Source of the DNA: Didymella arachidicola
Lineage: Eukaryota > Ascomycota > Dothideomycetes > Pleosporales > Didymellaceae
NCBI GenBank assembly: GCA_016630955.3
Contig: CM049985.1
Span: 124,001-188,000 of the forward strand
Reading direction: 5' to 3'
DNA: 64,000 nucleotides
The notes under the pieces are model-generated. The model was not told the DNA's origin. It did no database searches and saw nothing but the letters and a program-made list of their open reading frames with translations. The number at the start of each line of letters is the position of its first letter. Position 1 is the first letter of the stretch. Of the stretch, positions 41,010-52,089 are shown piece by piece. The translations under genes and the position numbers were made by a program.

Positions 41010-42171
41010 GTGCATCATGGGTCAAGGAGGATGGTATTATAGAGCGACGATGGAAAAGCATGTCAGTGTATCACGAATCTCAAATGGCTCTCTCGTGGAG
41101 ACTTACGCGGCCCTGAACTGCAGACCAGATTTCACATTCCGACGGATGACCCATTGACAGTGTCGCAAAAACCAAACAATTTGAGACGCGCGTGCGCATG
41201 TACCGCATATCACATCTCGACAACGAACATTCAGTTACATAATACCTCCAGCAGGGCGCATACAATATTGAAACACGCCTAGTATTGCAACTACTTACAT
41301 ATATCATGTCAGAATGTTGCAGTGTTCTGCCAGAGAAGGGTCAATCAGCTGCTTGCGGTATGCCGCGCAACTCTGTGCAAGACAGGAAAATCAACGTCAG
41401 TCAGTCCGTGACTTACTGTGGTATGTGCCATAAGTTTTAAAGGTAGATCTTAGTGCGAGGCTAATGTATTGAAATATTTACAGCTTGTATGGTCAACTGC
41501 TAAAACAGCTCTGATTAGGCAGCACCAAACTTGAAATTTCGGCCCGCACCCCTGGACGCTGCTCCCCACCTACAGAACTTATGGCACATACCACATTGTT
41601 CTGTGCGAGAGCACTTTCATGGCTCTGTTCCACTGAGTCGTGATTTGATTGGTGGATAGTGTTCAAAGCGCAGCCGCACGTCAAGCACCATACCTGCATG
41701 ACATGCCTAGCCGGCTCAGACGCAGGCAGCTTACCACGACTGCGAAAGTCGCGGCACTTATGTCCGTCGAGAGCACCGACTGAAGGCGAAAGTCGGTCAC
41801 AGTATGCCTAGTGCGGCAAGAAGCATTGCGAAGGCTCTTCCTTGAAATGGTCCTATTGGTGGATTCTCCACGACGCGCATCTCTTGGCTTTCCCCATACC
41901 CCATACGCTACCCCAGAAACTGAACATGGGGTACACGGGCTAGAGATTGCTTCTGCGTCAGTACGTCACTACTCTATGGACGCCACTGCCGCTTGACTGC
42001 ATGCCTTGGGCTAAATACACGTCAGGCGCGCAAGTCTTCAACGATGGAGAAATGTTTTGAAGACGTGCCTGGTCCCCTCTGGCTGCTACTTCAGTGGCCT
42101 GCAATTTGATCTCGTTATTTTGGTCACATAAGTTTCGATTTTGTAGTGTGTCTTTCTCTCCCTGCGATACA
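41010..42171. other. Intergenic region
   Basis: About 1.16 kb. No gene or clear repeat recognised. Confidence 0.5.
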
Positions 42172-43931
42172 ATGCGCGCTCATTTGCTCCTCTTATCTTG
42201 CACTTTCGCGCTGAGTAGCGCTGAAGTGCAACAGCCTGTTGTAAAGTCGCGAGCAGGCATTTTTCACGGCCGATATCTCTCTGGCTTTGAACAAGACCTT
42301 TTTCTAGGCATCAAATATGCGCCCAAGCCTGTGCGCTTCACTCCAGCTGAGCTGAGCAAGGACACGCTGAAGACGCACTACAACGCAACGCAGTATGGTC
42401 TTGACTGCACGGGCTATGGTTCTGATACGACAAGATTGGTCAAGGAAGGCTGGACGAGACTCGGTGAGGACTGTCTGCACCTCAATGTCGTAAAGCCGCG
42501 TACGAAGCAGAATGATCTTCCAGTCTTATTGTGGATCTATGGAGGAGGATGGCAGCAGGGTGCGACAAGTGATCCACGGTATATCTTCTGTTCAATACTT
42601 TAAAATTTACAGTGAGATTAACATATCACCAGATATAATATGAGTTACGTGGTCGAGCAGTCGGTGAAGAACAACAAGCCCGTCATCGGCATCTCCATCA
42701 ACTACCGCATGGCTGCATTTGGCTTCATTTCGAGCGACGAGATCAACGAGGAAGGCTCACAGAATCTAGGTCTTCGTGACCAACGTCTTGCCTTGCAATG
42801 GGTGAACAAGCACATTTCTGCTTTTGGTGGTGACCCCAAGAAGGTCACTATCTGGGGCGAAAGCGCGGGCGCATACTCTGTGGGCGACCACATCAACGCA
42901 TATGATGGCAAGAATGATGGTCTCTTCCGAGCTGCTATACTAGAAAGTGGTGGGGCTGTAGGTGCACCGCTCAACGGAACTGACTGGTACCAAGGCATGT
43001 ACAAGAATCTCACAGCCTCGGTTGGCTGCGCAAACTCGACCAATACACTGCAGTGCTTGCGCACAGTACCGTACGAACAGATCGCACCTTACGGCTATGT
43101 CGGTCTGGAGTGGTTCCATGTCATTGATGGCTCGTTCATCCCCCGCTATGGACAGGAGTCGCTGGTTAGTGGCAAGTTTGCAAAGATACCGCTAATTCTG
43201 GGCACCAATACCGACGAAGGCTTTGGAGTAAATGGTGTGAACACCGATATCCAGGCAATCGAGCAGATCCTTACAAGCAAACGATGGAACATCGATGAGC
43301 AAGAAGCCCGACGTCTCCTTGAGCTGTACCCCAACGATCCCGCAATAGGAGAGCCATATGGCTGGGGCAACAGGACTTGGCCTGAGTATGGACTGCAGTA
43401 CAAGCGTTACCAAAGTCTTGCGACCGACCTTACCATGTATGCGCCGCGCAGGCTACTGGCTGAAAGGATGAGCGATTACGTCGAGGATGTGTATTCCTAC
43501 AGGTGGGACGCGCCAAAGTTCAACACCACACCAACCGCAATCGGTGTCAACCACTTCTCGGAGGTATCTTTTGAAACATTCCCTTCCCGAGCGTTTCTCT
43601 GACGATTTCCAGATCCCCTTCGTATTTGGTAATACAGAGCAGCAAATCACACCGCTCGGCAATAGTACCGCCAACCTAAGGCTTTCGAATCTGGTCATTC
43701 GCATGTGGACATCGTTCGCATATGATCTGGACCCAAATGGGCATGGGAGTAAGTCTTGAATGCTTTGGGGAATGTCCTAAGAGCTCACGCAATGCAGTCG
43801 CAGATATCGATGTTTGGCCGCGGTACGGCAACAGCACGTCCAATTTCGTCTTCCGTGCAGACCAAAGCTACATTGAGAGAGATGATGACCGATTGGAGGG
43901 AGTAGCATACATTAACAGCTTGGTGCGCTGA
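42172..43931 (+). CDS. Secreted type-B carboxylesterase/lipase
   Basis: Four exons: 42172-42578, 42633-43563, 43613-43748 and 43798-43931, giving 535 residues, normal for the family. A signal peptide (MRAHLLLLSCTFALSSAEV) is followed by the alpha/beta-hydrolase fold. Visible are the EDCLHLNVVKP strand, oxyanion hole LLWIYGGGWQQG, nucleophile elbow VTIWGESAGAYS (Ser near 213), acidic residue in LILGTNTDEGFG, and catalytic His in IGVNHFSE, joined by the third intron to IPFVFGNTEQQ. Several N-glycosylation sites suit a secreted enzyme. Substrate is unknown; relatives hydrolyse fatty acid, cholesteryl or feruloyl-type esters. The gene lies at the edge of the repeat-rich region. Confidence 0.92.
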
Positions 43932-45997
43932 AACCGTTATACAGGCAAAGAGTAGACTTTGTATTTAGGTTCTACTATACTAAAGTGTAGGAAATGTAGT
44001 ATAATGAATTTTCATCTCAAAAACAAAGGAATCTACAGGGTCTACAGGGTCTACATAATAATTTACTTTCCTATCTGTTAGTGCATGATTATTAGTATCT
44101 CTACAATACCTTCTTTATACGAGGCTGTGAACTACTTCAAGACTTCCAAGTGATATCAGTGTGAAACTAGGACTAGGCCTTGATTTTCCTTTAACCAGTG
44201 GTTTGTTACAAGCATTAAGCCTATAGAGCAAACTGCAAGCAATCTGATACACTGTGGATGTAAGACAATGTTGTTATATTTAGCGTTCGAGTCCGTTGTA
44301 GTGGTTTACACGATTTCATTTGAACGGCGTTAGTAGATAGGAAGCGTAGACGCTTGTGACAACAGTCTGACCCGCCGCTATCCACATGTGTGTCTACTGA
44401 GCTGATCTAGGCTTGTGAATATGTCTGTATGGAAAGGCATGGCTATAGTGTGTTTTAGTCTTCCACAACTATGGACTATCAGAGAGGTGCGCTATGCAAG
44501 TGCAGCTCAGTATGCTTGAGCAAACGGTTCATTTATAGTGCCGACTCCGCTACTAACTGGCAACGTTTCGCCTGTTTAAGACACGGGCAGACTTAGGCAT
44601 TATCTTTTAGTGGATTTTGAACTATGCGGCCTTGGTATTAGCGATAGTGCGCGCTCCAATGTCTGCATCCAGCGCGACAGGACACCATGATTTCAGACTG
44701 TAATCTCGCACAGTCATCCTAAATGATACTGTGTCGTAAGGCAAGATCCGTGCAGTTTATAACAGGATTGCGTGGACTGGAAAAGCTGAAACGACCGTAT
44801 ATGTGGTAGAGCATGGTATTAGTATACAGGGAACAGTATTATGACTGCAAGCTGGTCTCGAACCAGCATTGGACATCTTCACAATGACACTTAGGTTGTG
44901 TAACCCAGTTGCCGATCATGTTTACGTTTCCCGAGAACAACACGAACTCAACTTCGTCCTATGAACATTCTCTGCATGTAGGCCACAAGTAGATCATCGA
45001 CAGTGGTGTGTGTTCGGCGTAGTGTGATTATGTCTACATGGGTTCTCGGCCTCACTAAAACCGTACTTTAACATAGTCCTCCAATAGCAATTCATGTTGA
45101 GCCCTGTGCTACCTCTACAAGATATAAGCAGCTTTTGATACCAATCTTGAAAGTCTTTGAAGTCTAACGTGAAGTCTTCTGGCGCAAAGGCGTTTCTCGG
45201 TCAAGGGCGATACATTTCACCGACATTGAAAGACTACGTTGGAAACGATTGTTGTAATCTCGAACGTCAGAGCTTAGACACCACGATGTTCGAGTATGGT
45301 GCACCATTTGGGAAGTGGCGAGGGATCACTGATAAAACAGCCCTATCTGGCCTGAGTTTGTACTTGCGTTCTCTTATTCTGGGAAAAAGTATAAGAGTTG
45401 CTGTAATAGTGCAACAGCGCTAGACCGTTAAGAGGAAAACTAGGAGTGAACATTTGCTGAGCTTTTTGCCCATGAAGGATTTTGCAAGCTATAGACATAC
45501 ACGCTAGTCGCCCGAGAGGATACCTATTGGATCGCTTAGCACAGTGTCGGTGTGGATTTGTTGAGGTTTGAGACAGCTTAGATCGTGATGTGACACTGTT
45601 CCGTGTCAATAGTGCATTGGGTTATTCTATGGAGTATTCACGAAGTCAAAATGATCCCAAATTTGCTATTTAACGTGCGCAAGCGATGTAGTGTAACGAG
45701 CTGCTGCGATTTCATTTGATGCTGAAAACATGGAAAAGTTCCGTCACGTCAACTCAAATATTCTTGTCCAGCTATGATGAGACTTTGTTAGTATCAAGTC
45801 GTGAGCATTGGTTGTGAGCAGAACAATTTTATTGTCTTCTTCTCGGTACGACTGGAAACCATACATAAAAAGCAAAACTCAAAGTCAGGAAAGGAAGTGA
45901 GGACTCAAAGCAACGCATACAAACACCGTCTACCCCGTGCGATCCGTCTACCCCGTGCGATACTTTTATCCCATGCGATCCGTTCTACGACTACCCT
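43932..45997. other. 2-kb AT-rich gene-free region
   Basis: No gene recognised on either strand. There is a short TCTACAGGG repeat at 44031-44055 and an 18-bp repeat array at 45926-45979. A tRNA-like T-arm near 44870 was examined and rejected. The composition is AT-richer than the gene regions and may be old, mutated repeat DNA. Confidence 0.5.
45926..45979 (+). repeat. 18-bp tandem repeat, three copies
   Basis: Units of CCGTCTACCCCGTGCGAT: two perfect copies at 45926-45943 and 45944-45961, and a diverged third at 45962-45979. The array lies about 18 bp beyond the pectate lyase stop, so it is probably in its 3' UTR. Confidence 0.9.
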
Positions 45998-46945
45998 CTA
46001 GCAGCGAGGAAGTGCGCCGTTGGCGATAGCGCCTTGAGCACCCTTGCAGTTCTGCTTGCCTTCAATCTTGGGGCTGTCAGCACCACCGTGGCCGTCGAGA
46101 CCAGTGAACTGCTGGCAGACCTCGCCGGCAACAGTACCGCATACGCCTGAAATGGTAGCGGTGTCACCGAAGTTGGTGTTAATGCCGACAACGTTGGTTC
46201 TGACGCCATTGGCCTTGAGGCCGGTGACGGTCACAACGCGAGGGCTGTTAGCCTTGTTGTTAGAACCTGTTGTTGATCAGCCAAAATTGTCTTAAGTGAA
46301 GAACGTTGATTATTGTAAGCTTACAGTTGCCGCAGGATCTGTAGACCTTGCCGACGTTGACGACGGTGTAGTCGCGGATATCGACGCGTCCCGCGCCGTT
46401 GTGCTGTACAACCTTGTCTTCGGCGTTCTGAGCTCCACCTCCCACAATCGTGACGGTGCCAGATCCAAGAGCAGAGATAGCATCTGCGGGTGTTGTCAGT
46501 AGAGGCCTCGAGTTCCCGTAAGTAAGTACCTACCCTCGCAGACGTCGCGGAACCACATGTTTTGGACGGTGCAGCTGTTCTACGAACGCATTAGTATGGT
46601 CAAAAAGGTAGAAAGACTGATACAAACCTGGCAGTGAATGCCTTCGAGCTGCTTTGCACCGATGATTCCGTTTCGAATGGTTGCCCCATTTTGGAGAACG
46701 AAGACAGCGTTGACGCTACCAGAATCGCCCTCGGCGCAGGCCATACCACGGTCAAACTCTCGGTTTCCAAGGTCAACAGTGACACCGCTAGGAATGATGC
46801 AAGCAGATTTGAGGACGTTCACACCTCCCACAGTCGTGAAGGCGCAGGAAGAGGGTAGACCAGTGATGGCTCCCATCGCAGTAGGGAAGTTGAGGGTCTG
46901 AGCGGCGGCAAGGCCAAGAGTGAGGGCAAAGGCGAATGTCTGCAT
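45998..46945 (-). CDS. PL3 pectate lyase, secreted
   Basis: Four exons: 46945-46628, 46579-46534, 46483-46325 and 46266-45998, in phase, giving 263 residues. A signal peptide (MQTFAFALTLGLAAAQ) precedes the parallel beta-helix typical of PL3. Matches include LQNGATIRNGIIGAKQLEGI, HCQNSCTVQNMWFRDVCEDA, DKVVQHNGAGRVDIRDYTVV with the key charged residues, VYRSCGNCSNNKANSPR and the terminal DSPKIEGKQNCKGAQGAI. These enzymes cleave polygalacturonate by beta-elimination, need calcium, and act on plant cell walls. The second exon is only 46 bp. With GH131 and the secreted esterase it supports a plant-associated lifestyle. Confidence 0.93.
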
Positions 46946-49900
46946 CTTGACTGAGATGTTAGTTTGAAGCGAGTTTGGAAAGTGGGCTGGTTGTGTTGGT
47001 AAAAGAGAAAGTTGTAGTTGATTGTGATGAGAATTCTTCCTCAGAAATTGCTGCTCTTATATATGTCACTGTCGTGGCTATATTAGTAGCCTACTCAGTA
47101 ATACGACTTCAGAAGGCCCTCCTTCGAGCAATTACACCGCCAGAAGATAGATTGACTGACCAGCCATGCCCTTACCATCCTTGGCATGTTTCTCGTATAA
47201 TGTGTGTGCCATACCAGAACAGACTGCTTGATCATTCTGTGCTACTGCGGTGCGTATACGAGGGCACGGTCCGCATCTTGGGATACGCTACCTCACCAGT
47301 TGTACCAAATGAGGCCGAGATTGTCTTCATAGATGGTAGAAGAGCGGTGACTTTTACTAGTTTCGAAACAGTCTAGCAGCGAGATAGCTGGTTTGGAAGA
47401 GTAGAACTATCGGTCAACTTATTGCAGACTGAGGCTAGAAATCAGGGTATGGCCACACTTCCTCAGTCTGACAGAGGTGGTAGTGAAACATTTGCCCCGT
47501 TTGCTCGGCTTGGTTCAGCTGTAAGCAACAAAGTGTGCTCAAGTTGAGACGTTTAAAAACAGCGACCACGAGTTGACGGCGGAGTGGGGCCCCAGCTTCC
47601 CATCTTGACAACTGTCACCTGCACGATGGGAAGTGTTGTCCAATGGCCTGTAAATAGCGTTGCAACGTGTAATACTGAAACGTTGTAAAGGCAAATACCG
47701 TATTAATTTGTGGAAACAGTGACATTCTAGCACGGTGCAGCTTTGTGAACAGACCAGACATTGGAACTCAGGGTGCTCAAGCTGCTAAACCGGATCAAGC
47801 CAGGTATGAAATGCCCTCTTTGCTACCACAGTGTAAGGATCCGCGTGATCCTAGTCAAAGATTCTGACCGTAGCATTAGTCCTGATTTCTGGGAATCAAG
47901 GCCACTCCTGCATGAAGCTTGGTATTCATGGGATACACCTGAGGCTTCATCACCGAGTTGTTGCTCTCTCCAAATCTGCGAGTGTTGACCGCGCTTCTTC
48001 AACATCATTGCTCTCTCTTGAAGTACTACTTCCCAAACCTACAAATCAGTGTTAAAAACGAGATCGGCCTGCTGATTAGACTAACATATGAGCGAAGCCG
48101 CAAGACTGCCTGTACGAGCTGTCATGTCGTAAATGTGACAGCTGTCCTGACAGTTTGCGCCAGTTGCGAACATATCTCAAGCTCCCGGAGATCCCGGTCA
48201 ATCCAGCAAGCTAGATTTGGACGTGTCCACTGAAACGAGAGCCGAGTCGACGCCGCTATGCCGGACTTGCAACCTAGAAATTCACTACTCCTATCCACTA
48301 GCTGTTGCCAAGGAAACACAGCCTTGCGCACTCAAAGTTGACTTTAATGCAGGTGCTTCTAGGCCGTCTCACGGAGGTGAGCAGCTTTCACCGGTGCTCA
48401 AGTGGGACGAGGAGGTTCCCATAGTCGAATGCCGGCTAGTCCCCGTAGGTATTGTATCGTGTGAGATAGTTAGGCTTGTAGTGAAGATGTGAGATTGCTG
48501 AATCATGAACGAAGCAAAGTCTACCGTGAGGTCATATCCGGCGCTGAGGAGAATCGCGGTGAAGTAGATCGCCTTCCAGACTTCATCGCGGTACCCTTCT
48601 TGGCAGGGCTCCGGATCCTTCCGTTTTACGGTGGTGTTGCCGGTCAATCGCTGTGGTAAGTTTCCAACGTGTTACGGATCGCGGCGCGCACAGGCCTACA
48701 CATGAGCTGGGCGAGGCCGCTAGAACGTCTGGAACAACTCACGCACTCTTCTTGGTATCACTACTGGCAGTCCAAGGATCTGCACGTGCGCCTTGGTCAC
48801 AAGAACGATCCAGACCCCTGCCCCAAATCATGGTCTACTTGCGCCTCGAGAACGGTTTTGCGCCACGTTTGCAGATTTAGTGACCCAAGAACGTGCCATC
48901 GGTCTATGAAACGCTCGGGGTCAAGTGTTATGGGTTCAGCGGACGCTTTCCGGTCTACTAGTAATAAGACGCAGAGAACACTTGGACTGCAGTGTCGCCT
49001 TGTCATTCTCGTCGACCACAGACTTCGTACTGGCAGTAATTGGAGAGTTCACCTCTTATTAGCAAACACAGTTCGGGACATCTTGACTGACAGCTGATCG
49101 GTAACATATGTCCGCAGCATTTTAACGTTACGACTTATAGTCCTTTGTGACATAAGCAAGAACGCTGAACAGAGCGTCAACCATATGTAGACTGGGGTAC
49201 CTACGCTGCCGTTCGACGGTATACGAAAAGTCAATTGGCTAGCTTTGGAGGCAAAGACCGAGTTACGTAGAAGCTTCTATTTTTTGAGGAATCATGTTCG
49301 GGGCCTGTGCGCGCGGAGGCGATTCCTCAAAAAATACAAGCTTCTTCGTAGAGAAAGCAATGGTCTCGGTCAGAGTTGTGATCTAAACGAGCCGCTTACC
49401 GGCGACATCCCTTCATTTAATTCTGCAACTCCCGCAGCCAATTGCTCTTATGCCGGTCTAAAGTAGACCTGCGAGTCAGAGAGCTCACCGTTCAAAAAAA
49501 AAAAACAGGGCGTGCTATAGAAAAGAGAGTAAAGAGCAAGCGGGCAGAATGCTTTATATAGCCTAGTAGCTACCCTCCTACGTTAAAGCGTGCGTAGAGC
49601 TAGCGGGCGCTAGAACAATGTGAATTTCGGGATCAAATCGAGGGATGGGATCTGCAAGCTTGTCCCCCGCATCCTGTCTACGTCACGCCTTAGTTCATAA
49701 AGCTGCTGTCTACTAGGCTCACTGACATGTAAGAAGATACCTTGGCGCTGCTGCTGCCACGATATCGATGTCGCTTGCCAGATTTAGCAGGCCTTGTGCA
49801 CAGCTATGGCCTCCTTCACTCGCTCTGAGCCTGTTTGGCGGGACGACACTCGAGCCTTTTGACCAAGACTCAGGATCTGCGTCGAAAAGTGTGACCTGCT

Positions 49901-49952
49901 GATGTCGCAAGCGTATCTGTCGGTTTGATTAGGTGGTGGATGTCGTACCATA
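46946..49952. other. 3-kb gene-poor region with a strong hairpin
   Basis: No complete gene recognised. Scattered open segments at 48.1-48.7 kb include a Cys pattern near 48100-48160 (RKTACTSCHVVNVT, later VCASCEH) that could be a decayed Zn2Cys6 DNA-binding motif, and an open segment near 48515-48660. These are too weak to call. The hairpin at 49264-49350 is listed separately. An A-run and AT-rich debris occupy 49490-49620. Confidence 0.45.
49264..49350. repeat. 30-bp inverted repeat (hairpin) with 27-nt loop
   Basis: Arms at 49264-49293 and 49321-49350 pair at 28 of 30 positions, with core ATTTTTTGAGGAATC. The loop is GC-rich. It lies outside any recognised gene, between decayed DNA and transposon element 2. 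Confidence 0.9.
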
Positions 49953-50002
49953 CCGAGTTCGGCCTCGTGATGCACACGGCGCGTGATGCACACCCCACCA
50001 AC
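49953..50002 (+). repeat. Left terminal inverted repeat of element 2
   Basis: 50 bp. Contains two direct copies of CGTGATGCAC, starts 16 bp apart, followed by ACCCCACCAA. Confidence 0.9.
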
Positions 50003-50103
50003 TTTCGCACCCCAGAATAAGTGAGGTTATTGATCGACACCACAACGCTACTATCGCGAGATAAGTTGGTGGATTACTATATAGACTATTGCGAAACTTT
50101 TGG

Positions 50104-51996
50104 CTACCACAGTTTTTTTGGAGGACGCGTGGTGCGGCCAGTAGACGTTGTTGTGGGTGAAGGTGGTAAGGGCGCCTTATGGGCAGCCACCTGCCTTCGC
50201 ACAGCACCACCACCACGATTCTTTGTTACTTTTGACTGAGATCTCTGTGAGGCCTTACTCTTAGCCTGTTTAGGCAATTGGGTACTTTTTTCTGCGTTGC
50301 TCTTGCGCTGAGCCTCTTCTTTACAAGCCTCAATTTGAGCGCGCTTTGCAGCCTGTGCCTTAGCTGTCAATACCTTCTTCTTCTCTCGCTCAACACGCTT
50401 ATCTTCCTTCTCCTTCGCTTGAATAAGCTTCTTCTGGTGTTGAAGCTCCTTCTTAGTAGCTTTTGCTGCCTCCGCAGCGCGCTCTAGGTCCTCTTTTGCC
50501 TGGAGTTCTTGCTTCGCGCGCTCAATGCGTGAAGGACTCCACAAGACTGCACCACCACTGTCATTACCGTCAATAGGTTGCAAAGGTAGTACCCTCCGCT
50601 TTCTCTTCTTATTCTTATTAGCCTTTAGAGCCTCTTCTAGGCCTTCAATCCGAGCTTCTTGGACTTCTAATCGCACGTGGAGTTGGTGAAGGGCTTGATC
50701 AACTGCCTCATCAGCACTGGACCTATCCTCTTCTCTTGCACGCTTAAGTAGCCGCTGCGTCTTGCGCCAACTAGGTGAACCTGGTGCAGGCTGAGGCCCT
50801 GTAGGCTCTGAGGTCGTGCTAGGCGTCCTTGGTGTTGGTATTCTGAACTTCTTGAGCACGACGTCGGCATCTGGTGGGTGGATTCCAGTACACTTAAAGG
50901 CCTGTACAACGAGGTCTTTGGTGAAGGTCTTCTTCCAAGCTGCCCAAAAGAGCGGGAAGAAGTCAGCTTGACCTACAGGCACCCACCCCTCTGTGGTATG
51001 GCCGCGGTGAAGGAGTTCCATGGAGTAGCTCTGTGCCAACGGCCCAAAGCACGCTACATCAAGCGGCTGAAGCGCGTGGGTTGCGTGCGGAGGGAATATA
51101 AGTAGGAGAATCTTGTTAGCATGAGCGTATTCGATGAAGGCCTGGGTAACGTGACTGCCGTGGCCATCAAGGATCAAGAGCCTGTACTTCCCTCGCGCTC
51201 TTACTCTTGTATAGCGATCAAACACCTGCTTCAGCCAGGCAACACCAAGAGCATCATTTATCCAGCCATTTACTGAGGTACAAAAGTGTATATCGTGTTT
51301 CCCTGCGTCGACGCGCTGCACCCAGCTCTCTTGGAGCTGGAGAGACGATGAAGGATAGATGACTGCGGGCGGCAACGCATAACCATCAGCTCCTACTGCT
51401 CCTACTACTGTCACCCACTTCCTGTTGCCATCATGAGATGCTAGCTTGTATTTCCGGCGCCCAAAGAGTCGCTTATCGAAGATTCTGACGCCCTTTGACA
51501 TCACTCCAATCATGAATCCCTTCTCATCCATATTGTACGTGTTTTCAGGCTCTATTGAATGCTGCTTGATTGTACTGTGCAGCAGGTCAAAATAAGAGCT
51601 AAAGGATTCATATGAAGCAGCATCGTGACGTGATTTTTCCATAGGCGTGGTCCAGGCTGTGAGAAGGTCGTCGGGGTAGCGATGAAGGAAGCGCGATACC
51701 CATCGATCGGAGGGCTCCCATTGACACAGCGACTTCACGATTCTCCGCAGGATCTTTCTTGTAGGCATAAGGTGTCTCTCGGTAAGTGATTTGACGTATT
51801 GTACAACCTCTATTTCATCGCGTGGGTGGAGAACTAGCTGGTGTTTTGATTTGACCTCATTTGACGCGCATACACCTTGGTGCCTTCGGCTCAACGTAGT
51901 GCGACAACAACCGTGTTTCTGGGCAAGATCTTTATACGTAAAATGTTCTCCATACTTCAAAGTAGCTAGCTCTGCGAGGGCTTCTTTTAACGGCAT
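50104..51996 (-). CDS. Pogo-type DDE transposase with basic coiled-coil tail
   Basis: Intact 630-residue transposase. An N-terminal helix-turn-helix (YKDLAQKHGCCRTTLSRRHQ) is followed by a CENP-B-like region with DRWVSRFLHRYPDDL. The DDE triad is D157 (YNMDEKGF), D277 (LLILDGHGSH) and D313 (ALQPLDVACFG), with DD35D spacing as in element 1. The C-terminal 200 residues are a long Lys/Glu-rich coiled coil ending in a basic, Ser/Thr/Pro tail (TTTSTGRTTRPPKKLW). No zinc knuckle is present, unlike element 1. The ATG at 51996 lies 42 bp inside the right terminal repeat. Confidence 0.93.
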   Translation of the reverse strand: MPLKEALAELATLKYGEHFTYKDLAQKHGCCRTTLSRRHQGVCASNEVKSKHQLVLHPRDEIEVVQYVKSLTERHLMPTRKILRRIVKSLCQWEPSDRWVSRFLHRYPDDLLTAWTTPMEKSRHDAASYESFSSYFDLLHSTIKQHSIEPENTYNMDEKGFMIGVMSKGVRIFDKRLFGRRKYKLASHDGNRKWVTVVGAVGADGYALPPAVIYPSSSLQLQESWVQRVDAGKHDIHFCTSVNGWINDALGVAWLKQVFDRYTRVRARGKYRLLILDGHGSHVTQAFIEYAHANKILLLIFPPHATHALQPLDVACFGPLAQSYSMELLHRGHTTEGWVPVGQADFFPLFWAAWKKTFTKDLVVQAFKCTGIHPPDADVVLKKFRIPTPRTPSTTSEPTGPQPAPGSPSWRKTQRLLKRAREEDRSSADEAVDQALHQLHVRLEVQEARIEGLEEALKANKNKKRKRRVLPLQPIDGNDSGGAVLWSPSRIERAKQELQAKEDLERAAEAAKATKKELQHQKKLIQAKEKEDKRVEREKKKVLTAKAQAAKRAQIEACKEEAQRKSNAEKSTQLPKQAKSKASQRSQSKVTKNRGGGAVRRQVAAHKAPLPPSPTTTSTGRTTRPPKKLW

Positions 51997-52037
51997 CGTG
52001 GGGTTGAGTTATGGGGGGGTGCGCAGTATAGGTCAAT

Positions 52038-52087
52038 GTTGGTGGGGTGTGCATCACGCGCCGCGTGCATCACGAGGCCGAACACGC
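52038..52087 (-). repeat. Right terminal inverted repeat of element 2
   Basis: 50-bp inverted copy of the left repeat with three mismatches. Confidence 0.9.
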
Positions 52088-52089
52088 TA

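Larger units (their letters stand above)
49953..52087 (-). mobile_element. Intact pogo-type DNA transposon (element 2)
   Basis: 2135-bp element flanked by TA at 49951-49952 and 52088-52089. The terminal inverted repeats are 50 bp with three mismatches, two of them in the outermost four bases. The single 630-codon transposase is uninterrupted. It belongs to a different family from element 1 but has a similar end architecture. It is embedded in decayed, gene-poor DNA. Confidence 0.9.

Noticed and set aside
44860..44910. tRNA-like T-arm with a GGTTCGA box on the minus strand
   Set aside because: The T stem-loop is good, but no pairing 5' acceptor strand is found and the only anticodon-like loop lacks the invariant T33.
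46975..47376. 133-codon frame upstream of the pectate lyase
   Set aside because: It has no ATG at its start and no domain; it overlaps the pectate lyase promoter.
48090..48240. Possible Zn2Cys6 DNA-binding motif relic
   Set aside because: Only part of the Cys pattern is present and no binuclear spacing fits in one frame. Too weak to annotate without a profile search.
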